A stretch of DNA of 64,000 nucleotides from Pseudomonas sp. PA15(2017) (GCF_001945395.1 NZ_MSXV01000025.1:1-64000); one strand, 5' to 3'. Positions 10,264-18,559 are shown, counted from the stretch's first letter. Numbers and translations are program-made. The notes: generated from the sequence alone by a model not told the origin.

Positions 10264-10853
10264 GTGTGACTGTCCATCCCTCCAATGCCGAGCCCGGCGA
10301 CGCCGACCTGTTGCGTCGCTACCGGGCCGGCGACGCTGCAGCATTCACGCAACTCTACGAGCGCCATCGCCTGGGGCTGTTTCGCTTTCTGATGGGCTTG
10401 TGCGGCGATCAGGCGGTTGCCGAGGAAGTGTTCCAGGAAACCTGGATGAGCCTGATTCGCAGCGAATCGGTGCAGCGAGAAGCGGCGGTGCTGTTCAAGA
10501 CCTGGCTGTATCAGATCGCCCGTAATCGCCTGATCGATCACTGGCGCAAGCAGGGCAAACGCCTGCTGCGCGAAGAGGTCTTCGACGAGCAGTTGCACGA
10601 CCAGGCCATGGACGAGCCGGATCCCGAGCGGCAGCTCAGCCTCAGCCAGGACCAGGCGCGCATCCAGACGGCGCTCGCCGACTTGCCGGCCGAGCAGCGC
10701 GAGGTGTTCTTGCTGCGCGCCCACGCCGACCTTGAACTGCATGAGATTGCCGAGTTGACCCGCACGCCGGCAGAAACGGTAAAGAGCCGCCTGCGCTACG
10801 CGTTGCAGAAGATGCGCCGCCTGCTCAGCACGGCCGAAGAGGTATCACCATGA
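10260..10853 (+). CDS. ECF-type RNA polymerase sigma factor
   Basis: This 197-aa ECF sigma factor has region 2 (ADLLRRYRAGDAAAFTQLYE, EEVFQETWMSL, TWLYQIARNRLIDHWRK) and region 4 (ALADLPAEQREVFLLRAHAD, LHEIAELTRTPAETVKSRL). The start is a GTG overlapping the vWA gene's TGA. It would direct RNA polymerase to a small set of promoters. The next gene overlaps by four bases and has the layout of a membrane-bound anti-sigma factor. The target promoters may include the operon's own (in 8516-8598), but I could not identify a matching consensus by eye. Confidence 0.93.
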   Translation: MSVTVHPSNAEPGDADLLRRYRAGDAAAFTQLYERHRLGLFRFLMGLCGDQAVAEEVFQETWMSLIRSESVQREAAVLFKTWLYQIARNRLIDHWRKQGKRLLREEVFDEQLHDQAMDEPDPERQLSLSQDQARIQTALADLPAEQREVFLLRAHADLELHEIAELTRTPAETVKSRLRYALQKMRRLLSTAEEVSP

Positions 10854-11404
10854 ACGATCACGACGAGCCTTTGCTGCGTCACGTCCGTGAGCACAGCCGC
10901 GAGCAGCCTGGCCCCGCGCTGGACGCGCGGATCCTCGCCGCCGCTGCCGATGCGGCCGCGAACAAACGTCGCCAGCCTGAGGGCTTCTGGGCGCGGCTGC
11001 GCCACATGCTGGGTGATGCCTCGGCTAGCCACCGCTGGTCAGCGGTTCTTGGCTGCCTGGCTGTTGTGGGCGTAGGGCTCGGGCTGAGCCTGCAGACCCT
11101 CGAACAAGCGCCGAGTCGCTACGACGCACCGCCGGCCTCTATGCAGCGTCAGGCGCCCATGGCCTTGCAGGCACCTGCCAGCCCGGCATCGATGGCCGAG
11201 ATGAGCGAGGCGCCGCGGGTCATGGCACGTATGGCGGCAGAGGCCGCGCCACCGTCCGCCGACGTGTTGGCGGCGCTCCGCGAGATTGCCAGCCTGCGCG
11301 AACGGGGTGAGGCAGAGTGGGCGCGGCAGCGTATCGAGCAACTGCAGGCCGAGCATCCGGGCCTGGATGTGGAGGCCGAGCTGCGCCGGCTACCAGAGCG
11401 TTAG
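10850..11404 (+). CDS. Single-pass membrane protein, probable anti-sigma factor
   Basis: This 184-aa protein has a cytoplasmic N-terminal part of about 63 residues, one membrane helix (about 64-83, WSAVLGCLAVVGVGLGLSLQ), a low-complexity Met/Ala/Pro segment (90-138), and a short helical C-terminus (ADVLAALREIASLRERGEAE). The His-Cys zinc anti-sigma motif is absent, so the anti-sigma role rests on position, topology and ATGA coupling to the sigma gene. The C-terminal helices would be periplasmic, where the vWA lipoprotein could contact them. No named family was recognised with confidence. Confidence 0.7.
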   Translation: MNDHDEPLLRHVREHSREQPGPALDARILAAAADAAANKRRQPEGFWARLRHMLGDASASHRWSAVLGCLAVVGVGLGLSLQTLEQAPSRYDAPPASMQRQAPMALQAPASPASMAEMSEAPRVMARMAAEAAPPSADVLAALREIASLRERGEAEWARQRIEQLQAEHPGLDVEAELRRLPER

Positions 11405-11515
11405 GGGGGAATGGGCGACGGGCGGTGTAGCCGTTCGGCAGACTGGCTGGCGTTATCGCTCAGTCGTTTTAAAATGTCGTGTTACTGAGTTACATGAACC
11501 GATGCGAGGATTTCG

Positions 11516-12031
11516 ATGCGCCATCTGTTGTTCCCGCTGTGTGTTGCCGTGCTGCTGAGTGCCTGTGGTTCCGATGAGCAGGGCAAGGATGTGCCGCGCA
11601 AGAACAGTGAGCCTGCAGTGGCCGTCGAGCCCGCCAAATCAGTCCAGCCAGTCGAAAAACCCGAACCACCAGCCGCGCAGGTCGAGCCGCCGGCCGCGGA
11701 GCCTCAGCCTGAGGCGGCGCAGAAGCCTGCGCCTGCCGAGCCGCAAAAGACTGTACAGCGCGCCAAGCCCGATAAAGCTCAAAAGGTCGCGCAAACCCCA
11801 CCCAAGACCAAATTGGACCTTAGCCTGCCTCCAGAGCTGGCCGCTGCGCTCGATGCCGAGGACAAGGCTGCCACCGATGGTGTACCGCCAATCCTGCCGG
11901 CGTTCTTCGAGGAACGGAAATCCTCGCCCAATCCCTTTCAGGTCAGCGGCAAGCTGCTGACCGGCGAACTGGGCTCCGAATACTGGGATGCGGTGGAAGG
12001 TGCCGAGCTGCACTTCGAGTTTCGCCGTTAA
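11516..12031 (+). CDS. Ala/Pro/Glu-rich lipoprotein of unknown function
   Basis: This 171-aa protein has lipobox LLSAC (Cys17). Residues 25-100 are dominated by Pro, Glu, Ala, Gln and Lys (VEKPEPPAAQVEPPAAEP), an extended spacer as in TonB-like or wall-spanning proteins. The C-terminal 70 residues are the only part that looks folded (LDLSLPPELAAALDAEDK, PNPFQVSGKLLTGE). No enzymatic motif is visible. It has its own start context (gcgaggatttcg) and lies 111 bases after the sigma operon. Automatic annotations of such low-complexity proteins as translation factor IF-2 would be misleading. Confidence 0.75.
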   Translation: MRHLLFPLCVAVLLSACGSDEQGKDVPRKNSEPAVAVEPAKSVQPVEKPEPPAAQVEPPAAEPQPEAAQKPAPAEPQKTVQRAKPDKAQKVAQTPPKTKLDLSLPPELAAALDAEDKAATDGVPPILPAFFEERKSSPNPFQVSGKLLTGELGSEYWDAVEGAELHFEFRR

Positions 12032-12052
12032 GCTCCGAGCCGTCGCCTCTCG

Positions 12053-12279
12053 GAGCCTGTTCATGATCTTTGAGCCCAGCTTCGGCGACTTTGGCGGTAG
12101 GTGACGGAAGCGGCTGATCGTTCCCGTAGGCTGGACTGGTGATTATCTGTGGGAGCGGGCCATGCCCGCGAAAAATCGCGGGCATGGACTGTTTGGTCCC
12201 GTTCCCACAGTTAAAGCAACGATGTCCGCTTTTCCTTTTAGTTGCCGCTTCAAGCGCATTTAAGACTTTGAACAGGCTC
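12053..12279. repeat. Repeat element E1 with GAGCCTGTTC-type terminal inverted repeats and REP-like core
   Basis: A 227-base intergenic element. The left end is GAGCCTGTTCATGATCTT (12053-12070) and the right end is AAGACTTTGAACAGGCTC (12262-12279), inverted copies of one another. The core at 12148-12209 is a REP-like palindrome (tgtgggagcgggccatgc ... cccgttcccaca). It aligns over most of its length with the element at 19912-20119 and, inverted, with one end of the element at 15658-15878. It carries no gene. Its right end abuts the TGA of the CPBP gene. Probably a small non-autonomous mobile element. Confidence 0.7.
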
Positions 12280-13035
12280 TCAGGCGATACGCAGCGGGTA
12301 GCTCAATAAGGTGAAATGCAGCAGGTTGACCAGCCCATGCAGGGCGATTGCCAGGCTCAGCCGGCCGCTTACCTGCATGATCACGCCATAACCCAAGCCC
12401 GCCACAGCGGCCACGACTGCAAAGGTCGGGCTGAAGGGAATGTGCACGGCGCCGAACAGCGCTGCCGTCAGCAGCAGCCCCGGCCACACGCCCAGCCAGC
12501 GAACCAGGCGTGGCTGCAGCAGGCCGCGAAACAGCAGTTCTTCGGCCAGTACCGCGACGGCCAGATTGATCGCCAGCCAGGCGCCGAGCATATCCGGCCA
12601 TTTCGGCTGCCAGGCGACCACGCCCAGCAGCACTGCCAGGCCCGGCACCGCCAGCAGCGTGATGATGAATGTTGGTGCGATCCAGGCGGGCCTTTGCTGC
12701 GGTTTCGGCGGCAAGCCCAGCCACCAGGCGAGTAGGGTGCAGCCCACCAGCAGCTTGTCCCATGACAGCCTCAGCAGGTAAGGCGCTGCATCGGCGCTGA
12801 TGCGCTGCGGCTGGGCAATTTCCCAGGGCCGAAAGCCGGGCAGCAGGTGGGCTGCCAGCAGCACGCTGGCGACCACCACCAACACGCTCCACAGCCATTG
12901 AGGCAAGCATGCCGGTGCCAGTACCAGCGCGATGAACAGGCAGGCGCAAAGGAAACCGATGGGCTGGATGTAGCCCATGAGCGCACCCGCCAATAGCGGG
13001 CAGCCGGGCAATAACAGGCGGGGTAATAACGGCAT
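12280..13035 (-). CDS. CPBP-family intramembrane glutamic endopeptidase
   Basis: This 251-aa integral membrane protein has about eight hydrophobic segments. The CPBP (Abi/Rce1-like) motifs are present in order: EELLFRG (about 165-171), FGAVHIPF (about 194), and the late HGLVNLLHF near the C-terminus, supplying the catalytic Glu and two His. Family members cleave prenylated, bacteriocin-related or membrane substrates; the substrate here is unknown. The stop codon shares a base with the edge of repeat element E1, so the 3' end may have been altered by its insertion. A small DUF2897 gene starts upstream on the same strand. Confidence 0.85.
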   Translation of the reverse strand: MPLLPRLLLPGCPLLAGALMGYIQPIGFLCACLFIALVLAPACLPQWLWSVLVVVASVLLAAHLLPGFRPWEIAQPQRISADAAPYLLRLSWDKLLVGCTLLAWWLGLPPKPQQRPAWIAPTFIITLLAVPGLAVLLGVVAWQPKWPDMLGAWLAINLAVAVLAEELLFRGLLQPRLVRWLGVWPGLLLTAALFGAVHIPFSPTFAVVAAVAGLGYGVIMQVSGRLSLAIALHGLVNLLHFTLLSYPLRIA

Positions 13036-13095
13036 TGCGCCTCCGGGGTGGAGGCGCAGTCTACAGGGCGGCGGGATCAGTTTGTGCAGGCGTGA

Positions 13096-13263
13096 TCAGC
13101 GATCTTGCGCATCCTTGGCGGTCTGCTCGACTTCGCGTTCGTGGATGCGCTTGAGCTGCTCATCACTGAGCGGCAGCTTCTTGGCGCTGTCGCGCAACAT
13201 CAGCAGGCCACCGACGATGGAGCCGATCGCCAGAATCAGGACCAACCAGGCATACCAGGGCAT
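13096..13263 (-). CDS. Small DUF2897-family membrane protein
   Basis: A 55-aa protein starting MPWYAWLVLILAIGSIVGG and ending VEQTAKDAQDR. One N-terminal membrane helix (about 4-22) is followed by a charged helical cytoplasmic tail (SAKKLPLSDEQLKRIHERE). This matches the short DUF2897 proteins conserved in Pseudomonas. A site ggagtcgc lies before the ATG in transcription order. It stops about 60 bases before the CPBP protease start and may be cotranscribed with it. Function unknown. Confidence 0.85.
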   Translation of the reverse strand: MPWYAWLVLILAIGSIVGGLLMLRDSAKKLPLSDEQLKRIHEREVEQTAKDAQDR

Positions 13264-13367
13264 GTGCGACTCCTTCTATCAAGTGATGGACCTCGCCTCG
13301 ATAAACGCATCGAGGCCCTGTTCTGAAGACCGCCCGTCGATTCGCTTGGTTCAGGTTAACGCGCCGC

Positions 13368-14714
13368 TCAGCGGCGTACCTGCTTGAGCGTTTCGGCGAT
13401 CATGAATGCCAGTTCCAGGGACTGGTCGGCGTTCATCCGCGGGTCGCAGTGGGTGTGATAACGATCCGACAGGCCGGCCTCGGTGATCGGCTTGGCGCCG
13501 CCGATGCACTCGGTCACGTCCTGGCCGGTCATCTCGATATGGATGCCGCCGGCATAGCTGCCCTCGGCGTGGTGCACGGCGAAGAACTGCCGTACCTCGG
13601 CGAGGATCTGCGCGAAATCTCGGGTCTTGTAGCCACTCGACGCCTTGATGGTGTTGCCGTGCATCGGGTCGCTGCTCCACAGCACCTGGCGGCCTTCGCG
13701 CTGCACGATGCGGATCAGCCGCGGCAGGCCTGCCTCGACCTTGTCGGCACCCATGCGCACGATCAGGTTGAGGCGCCCTGGGTCGTTGTCCGGATTGAGG
13801 ATGTCGATCAGGCGGATCAGGTCCTCGTCGGTCATGCTCGGGCCAACCTTGACACCGATCGGGTTGCCCACGCCGCGCAGGAATTCGACATGGGCGCCGT
13901 CCACCTGGCGAGTGCGATCACCGATCCACAGCATGTGCGCCGAGCAGTCGTAGAAACCGCCGGTGAGGCTGTCGCGGCGCACGAAGGCTTCTTCGTAGTT
14001 GAGCAGCAGCGCTTCGTGGGCGGTGAAAAAGCTGGTCTCGCGTACCTGGGCCGCGCTGTCCATGCCGCAGGCGCGCATGAAGGCCAGGGTTTCGTCGATG
14101 CGATCGGCCAGTTGGTGGTACTTGTGGGCCAGCGCCGAGTTGGCGATGAAGTCCAGGTTCCACTGATGCACCTGATGCAGGTCGGCAAAGCCGCCTTGGG
14201 CGAAGGCGCGCAGCAGGTTCAGCGAAGCGGTGGACTGGTGGTAAGCCTGCAGCAGGCGCTGCGGGTCCGGCGCACGGCTGGCCGCGTCGAAGCCGATGCC
14301 GTTGACGATATCGCCGCGGTAGGCGGGCAGGGTGACGCCGTCGAGGGTCTCGTCATTGGCCGAGCGCGGTTTGGCGAACTGACCTGCCATGCGTCCGACC
14401 TTCACCACCGGGCAACCGGCGGCAAAGGTCATCACGATGGCCATCTGCAGCAGCACCTTGAAAGTGTCGCGGATCTTCGCGGCGCTGAATTCGGCGAAGC
14501 TCTCGGCACAGTCGCCACCCTGCAGGAGGAACGCGCGGCCCTGGGTAACCTCGGCGAACTGCTTGCGCAGCTCGCGTGCCTCGCCGGCGAACACCAGGGG
14601 CGGAAAGCTGGCCAGGGTCTGCTCGACCTGGGCGAGTTTCGTGGCGTCCGGGTACTGAGGTTGTTGCTGGATGGGGTGGCTTCTCCAGCTGTCGGGGCTC
14701 CAGGGCTGACTCAT
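13368..14714 (-). CDS. Class II 3-deoxy-7-phosphoheptulonate (DAHP) synthase
   Basis: This 448-aa protein is a full-length class II (plant-type, AroA-II) DAHP synthase. It condenses phosphoenolpyruvate with erythrose 4-phosphate, the first step of the shikimate pathway. Supporting motifs are [12 protein letters not shown] (about 72), [51 protein letters not shown] and [18 protein letters not shown]. The start at 14714 ([16 protein letters not shown]) follows gagagaag; an upstream in-frame ATG at 14756 was rejected. In pseudomonads this class coexists with class I enzymes and is sometimes tied to secondary metabolism, but no such genes adjoin here. pabB, which also draws on chorismate, lies 4 kb away. 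Confidence 0.95.
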   Translation of the reverse strand: MSQPWSPDSWRSHPIQQQPQYPDATKLAQVEQTLASFPPLVFAGEARELRKQFAEVTQGRAFLLQGGDCAESFAEFSAAKIRDTFKVLLQMAIVMTFAAGCPVVKVGRMAGQFAKPRSANDETLDGVTLPAYRGDIVNGIGFDAASRAPDPQRLLQAYHQSTASLNLLRAFAQGGFADLHQVHQWNLDFIANSALAHKYHQLADRIDETLAFMRACGMDSAAQVRETSFFTAHEALLLNYEEAFVRRDSLTGGFYDCSAHMLWIGDRTRQVDGAHVEFLRGVGNPIGVKVGPSMTDEDLIRLIDILNPDNDPGRLNLIVRMGADKVEAGLPRLIRIVQREGRQVLWSSDPMHGNTIKASSGYKTRDFAQILAEVRQFFAVHHAEGSYAGGIHIEMTGQDVTECIGGAKPITEAGLSDRYHTHCDPRMNADQSLELAFMIAETLKQVRR

Positions 14715-14884
14715 GGCGGCTTCTCTCGTTGGCGATTGGCCATGGTAACCGATCACCGTGCCTGGCCGAGCATGCCGCCCGGCAAAACCGCGGCATTTAG
14801 CGCGTGACCTGAGCGCACCCCATCACCGACAATCGCCCTCTAGCCCGGCCCGAGCCGGGGAACGCGACGGTGGAGAATCTGCGC

Positions 14885-15658
14885 ATGCCTGGCTTGCCTC
14901 CGGTGGAGGAGATGAAGGACGAAGTGGTGCTGGCCGAGGTGCATGACGCCTTCGGGGTGATCCGTGTGGTGGAGATCGGTGAGTACCGGTTTCTCGAGTT
15001 CGGCGAGGCGATCGAGCAGAGCTGCGTGTTCATCGCCGATCCCAGCTGGCTGGAATACGACTACACCCGTGCGATGTTCGTCGGTGCGCTGTGCCATGAG
15101 GCACCGGAAAGCGCGTTGTTCCTGGGGCTGGGTGCCGGCACCCTGACCCAGGCCTGCCTGCGCTTCCTGCCGCTCGACGATGTCGAAACCATCGAGCTGC
15201 GTCCTGACGTGCCGCGCCTGGCCATGCAGTACCTGGGTCTGGAAGACGATCCGCGCCTGACGGTGCGCATCGGCGACGCCATGCAGTTGCTGCCCAGCGC
15301 GGAAACCGCGGATCTGATCTTCGTCGATCTGTATACCGATACCGGCCCCGGTGTCGGCCATCTGGCCTGGCGCTTTCTCGACGACTGCCGGGCCAAGCTC
15401 AACCCAGGTGGCTGGCTGATCATCAACCAGTGGGCCGGCGATGACGGTAAACCGCTGGGCGCCGCGCTGCTGCGCGGCCTTTATCACCGCCATTACTGGG
15501 AGTGCCCGGTGGTGGAGGGCAACGTGGTGGTGCTGGTGCCGGCCGAGCTGGATCAGACGTTCGACCGCGAAGCGGTGAGCCAGCGCGCCCAGGCCCTGCA
15601 GGCACAACTCGGCTATTCGCTGCAGCCGTTGATCGACGCCATTCGGATGGCGAGCTAG
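14885..15658 (+). CDS. Spermidine synthase-like SAM-dependent methyltransferase
   Basis: A 257-aa protein with a Rossmann methyltransferase/polyamine synthase fold: ALFLGLGAGTLTQACLRFLP (SAM motif I, about 78), VETIELRPDVPRLA (acidic loop), IGDAMQLLPS, DLIFVDLYTD (motif IV) and LNPGGWLIINQW. The polyamine synthase catalytic region is poorly conserved, so spermidine synthesis is not assured. I chose the ATG at 14885, with ggtggag nine bases before it; a GTG at 14870 overlaps that site. It is divergent from the DAHP synthase gene and has a repeat element abutting its stop. Confidence 0.8.
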   Translation: MPGLPPVEEMKDEVVLAEVHDAFGVIRVVEIGEYRFLEFGEAIEQSCVFIADPSWLEYDYTRAMFVGALCHEAPESALFLGLGAGTLTQACLRFLPLDDVETIELRPDVPRLAMQYLGLEDDPRLTVRIGDAMQLLPSAETADLIFVDLYTDTGPGVGHLAWRFLDDCRAKLNPGGWLIINQWAGDDGKPLGAALLRGLYHRHYWECPVVEGNVVVLVPAELDQTFDREAVSQRAQALQAQLGYSLQPLIDAIRMAS

Positions 15659-15878
15659 GGGCTGTTCACGATCTCATGCTCGTGAAGCTGCAACTGCAAG
15701 GCAGAGGCGGTCGCCCAGCAATTGCGTGGGAGCGGCTTTAGCCGCGAGTTTTTATCAATGTAAGTAAAGAGCTCGGGGCTAAAGCCCCTTCCACTAAACC
15801 ACGCATTCACCGTCTGCTTTTGCCACACTTGGCTGCCAGAATCGGCGAGCCTGGGCTGAGAGATTATGAATAGGTTCC
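15658..15878. repeat. Repeat element E6 (inverted copy of the E1/E2 family)
   Basis: The left end GGGGCTGTTCACGATCT overlaps the TAG of the preceding gene. The right end AGATTATGAATAGGTTCC (15861-15878) is its imperfect inverted copy. Read on the minus strand, the right end continues into a stretch (cagcccaggctcgccga) that matches the left ends of E1 and E2. Inside is a hairpin pair, gtgggagcggctttagccgc ... ggggctaaagccccttccac (15726-15794). No gene is seen. Bases 15879-15997, up to the SnoaL-like gene, hold only its leader. Confidence 0.6.
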
Positions 15879-15997
15879 AAGGTCGCCTCAGCCGCGGCAG
15901 GAATTAACCGCTACCGACGCTGTCCTTTTAGAGCCTCGCCGGCTCTGTGCCCCTCCTGACCCTGCGAACCCTGAAGCCCTCGCGACGGAGCCCTGTC

Positions 15998-16396
15998 ATG
16001 ACCGAACAAGACCTTCCCACGGTGTATCGCGCCTATATCGACTGCCTCAATCGGCAGGACTGGGCGAGCCTCGGGCAGTTCGTGCAGGACGATGTGGTGC
16101 ATAACGGCCGGCGCGTGGGGTTGGGCGGTTATCGTGAAATGCTCGAGCGCGATTACCAGGACATTCCCGATCTGCAGTTCAACATCCGCCTGCTGACCTG
16201 CGAGGAGTCGATGATCGCCTGCCGCCTGGATTTTCACTGCACCCCGAAAGGCCGCTTTCTCGACGTGCCGGTCAATGGCCGCAAGGTGGCCTTCAGCGAA
16301 AACGTGTTCTACGCCTTTCGCGACGGCAAGGTTGCCGAGGTCTGGTCAGTCGTCGACAAGGCCGCTATCGAATCGCAGCTCACCAGCAGAGCCTGA
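15998..16396 (+). CDS. SnoaL-like/ester-cyclase-family small protein
   Basis: A 132-aa protein of the NTF2-like alpha+beta fold typical of SnoaL/ester cyclase proteins: TVYRAYIDCLNRQDWASLGQ, DDVVHNGRRVGLGGYREMLE, ENVFYAFRDGKVAEVWSVVD. These small proteins include cyclases, isomerases and many of unknown role; the substrate is not predictable here. The ATG at 15998 gives the usual length; the in-frame ATG at 15947 was rejected as it adds an unrelated leader. It is monocistronic between a repeat element and the deaD leader. Confidence 0.8.
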   Translation: MTEQDLPTVYRAYIDCLNRQDWASLGQFVQDDVVHNGRRVGLGGYREMLERDYQDIPDLQFNIRLLTCEESMIACRLDFHCTPKGRFLDVPVNGRKVAFSENVFYAFRDGKVAEVWSVVDKAAIESQLTSRA

Positions 16397-16727
16397 CCGT
16401 TCGATCAGAACGCAAGCGCCTGCGACATAGCGTCGCGAGCCGCTGATGCGTGCGCCTGACCCCATTTTATTGTGTGAAAAAGCGCACACGTCTGTATGAA
16501 TTCCGGTATAGTACGCGCCGGCCAATTCATGGCCACGTTCAAGTAGTGCAACTCGCCCGGAAGCTTTCCGGCAGCCAGTCCGCCAAGCGGGCTATCTTGA
16601 CGATTCACTTTCCACCACGTTTTCGCAAATCCCCGCCGACCAGGCTGCCAGGGTGACCCACAAGGTCCTACATGGCATGCGCAGCTTTGGAACATGGGCC
16701 TTTGCGGATGCACTCAGAGGCAGACCC
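16397..16727 (+). promoter_or_regulatory. Long leader and promoter region of the DEAD-box helicase gene
   Basis: This 331-base gap holds no convincing gene. A -10-like TATAGT lies at 16507-16512, followed by gcgcgcc-type sequence, which gives a leader of about 210 bases. Upstream is an inverted repeat, tgtgtgaaaaagcgcaca (16471-16488). Long structured leaders are usual for cold-induced deaD/csdA genes, where they govern mRNA stability and cold control. No -35 with normal spacing is clear. Confidence 0.5.
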
Positions 16728-18401
16728 ATGACCCAGGAAATCGGCGGCTTCGCCGCACTCGGACTTCATTCCAATATTCTCGCCGCGCTGACCGCCGTCG
16801 GTTACGAAGAGCCGTCGCCCATTCAGTCGCAAGCCATTCCGGTGATCCTCTCCGGCCAGGACATGATCGGCCAGGCGCAGACCGGTACCGGCAAGACCGC
16901 CGCATTCGCCTTGCCGATCCTGTCGAAGATCGACCCGGCCAAGCGTGAGCCCCAGGCGCTGATTCTCGCCCCGACCCGCGAGCTCGCTCTGCAGGTTGCC
17001 ACGGCGTTCGAAACCTATTCCAAGCAGATGCCTGGCCTGAACGTGGTCGCCGTTTACGGTGGCGCGCCGATGGGCCCGCAGCTCAAAGCCATTCGCCAGG
17101 GCGCACAGGTCATCGTCGCCACCCCGGGCCGCCTGGTCGATCACCTGCGTCGCGACGAGAAAGTACTGTCGACCATTCAGTATCTGGTACTCGACGAAGC
17201 CGACGAAATGCTCAAGCTGGGCTTCATGGACGACCTCGAAGTGATCTTCGAGGCCATGCCGGAAAGCCGCCAGAGCGTGCTGTTCTCCGCGACCCTGCCG
17301 CACTCGATCCGCGCCATCGCCGAGAAGCACCTGCGCGAGCCGCAGCACATCAAGATCGCTGCCAAGACCCAGACCGTCTCGCGCATCGAGCAGGCACACC
17401 TGATGATCCACGCCGATCAGAAGACCAACGCCGTGCTGCGTCTGCTGGAAGTCGAGGAATTCGACGCGCTGATCGCCTTCGTGCGCACCAAGCAGGCTAC
17501 CCTGGACCTGGCCGCTGCGCTGGAAGCCAAGGGCTTCAAGGCTGCTGCGTTGAATGGCGACATCGCCCAGAACCAGCGTGAGCGCGTCATCGAGTCACTC
17601 AAGGATGGCCGTCTGGACATCGTCGTGGCTACCGACGTCGCTGCCCGTGGTATCGACGTGCCGCGCATCACCCACGTGTTCAACGTCGACATGCCGTACG
17701 ACCCCGAGTCCTACGTGCACCGTATCGGTCGTACCGGCCGTGCCGGTCGCGATGGCCGTGCGCTGCTGCTGGTGACCCCGCGTGAACGCCGCATGCTGCA
17801 GGTGATCGAGCGCGTCACCGGCCAGAAGGTTGGCGAGGTCAAGCTGCCCAACGCCCAGCAGGTGCTGGATGCGCGCATCAAGAAGCTCACCAACAGCCTG
17901 GCGCCGCTGGTTGCCGACGCCGAAGCCAGCCATGGCGATCTGCTCGACCGCCTGACCGCCGACATCGGTTGCAGCCCGCGTGCCCTGGCCGCTGCGCTGC
18001 TGAAGAAGGCCACCAATGGCCAAGCCCTGGATCTGGCCAGCGTCGAGCGCGAGCAGCCGCTGGTGCCGGGCGTCGGTGGCGCACCCCGCGAGCGTCGTGA
18101 GCGTGATGGCGAGCGCAGCGGTGAGCCGCGTGAGCGTCGTGCGCCGATGCCGCTGGCCGAAGGCCGTGCACGCTGCCGCACCGCGCTGGGCGCCCGTGAT
18201 GGCATCGCTGCCAAGAACCTGCTGGGCGCGATCCTCAACGAGGGTGGCCTGGCCCGTGAAGCCATCGGTCGTATCCAGATCCGCGAGAGCTTCAGCCTGG
18301 TGGAGCTGCCGGAAGAAGGCCTGGAGCGCCTGCTCGGCAAGCTCAAGGACACTCGGGTTGCCGGCAAGCCGCTGAAGCTGCGTCGTTATCGCGAAGATTG
18401 A
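16728..18401 (+). CDS. deaD: DEAD-box ATP-dependent RNA helicase DeaD/CsdA
   Basis: A 557-aa RNA helicase with all family motifs in order: Q motif (GYEEPSPIQSQAIP), Walker A AQTGTGKT, PTRELALQ, TPGRLVDHL, DEAD, SAT, IAFVRTKQ, ARGIDVPRITHV and HRIGRTGRAGR. The C-terminus has a basic linker (RERRERDGERSGEPRERR) and the RNA-binding domain of DeaD/DbpA relatives (RCRTALGARDGIAAKNLLGA, ending LKLRRYRED). It assists ribosome assembly and mRNA turnover, mainly in the cold. The ATG at 16728 starts MTQEIGGFAALGL; an in-frame GTG at 16653 would add 25 untypical residues. It ends at a stem-loop. Confidence 0.95.
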   Translation: MTQEIGGFAALGLHSNILAALTAVGYEEPSPIQSQAIPVILSGQDMIGQAQTGTGKTAAFALPILSKIDPAKREPQALILAPTRELALQVATAFETYSKQMPGLNVVAVYGGAPMGPQLKAIRQGAQVIVATPGRLVDHLRRDEKVLSTIQYLVLDEADEMLKLGFMDDLEVIFEAMPESRQSVLFSATLPHSIRAIAEKHLREPQHIKIAAKTQTVSRIEQAHLMIHADQKTNAVLRLLEVEEFDALIAFVRTKQATLDLAAALEAKGFKAAALNGDIAQNQRERVIESLKDGRLDIVVATDVAARGIDVPRITHVFNVDMPYDPESYVHRIGRTGRAGRDGRALLLVTPRERRMLQVIERVTGQKVGEVKLPNAQQVLDARIKKLTNSLAPLVADAEASHGDLLDRLTADIGCSPRALAAALLKKATNGQALDLASVEREQPLVPGVGGAPRERRERDGERSGEPRERRAPMPLAEGRARCRTALGARDGIAAKNLLGAILNEGGLAREAIGRIQIRESFSLVELPEEGLERLLGKLKDTRVAGKPLKLRRYRED

Positions 18402-18422
18402 TCGGTTCGTTCAGCACTGATT

Positions 18423-18450
18423 CGGGGGAGCCAATGGCTCCCCCGAGTCG
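18423..18450 (+). terminator. Stem-loop after deaD
   Basis: A perfect 9-base stem GGGGGAGCC/GGCTCCCCC with a 3-base loop, extended by a c-g pair, is followed by a short, weak T tract (gagtcgtttc). Confidence 0.75.
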
Positions 18451-18559
18451 TTTCTGGGACCTGCAATGTCGTTCGCCAGGCCCGGAGGCGGCAATCGCCC
18501 CTAGGACGAACCTGCCAGCGGCTCTACAATCGGCCGTCCTCGTTTTCGTGATGCCTTGA

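Noticed and set aside
11516..12031. Translation initiation factor IF-2-like protein
   Set aside because: Similarity would be only to the low-complexity Ala/Pro/Glu region; a lipobox is present and there is no GTPase domain.
12148..12209. CRISPR-like spaced repeats among the tgtgggagcgggcc palindromes
   Set aside because: The copies are kilobases apart, palindromic, and embedded in longer homologous elements, so they are REP-type repeats; no cas genes are present.
16653..16727. N-terminal extension of DeaD from a GTG at 16653
   Set aside because: The extra 25 residues are unlike the family and the family N-terminus begins at the ATG 16728.
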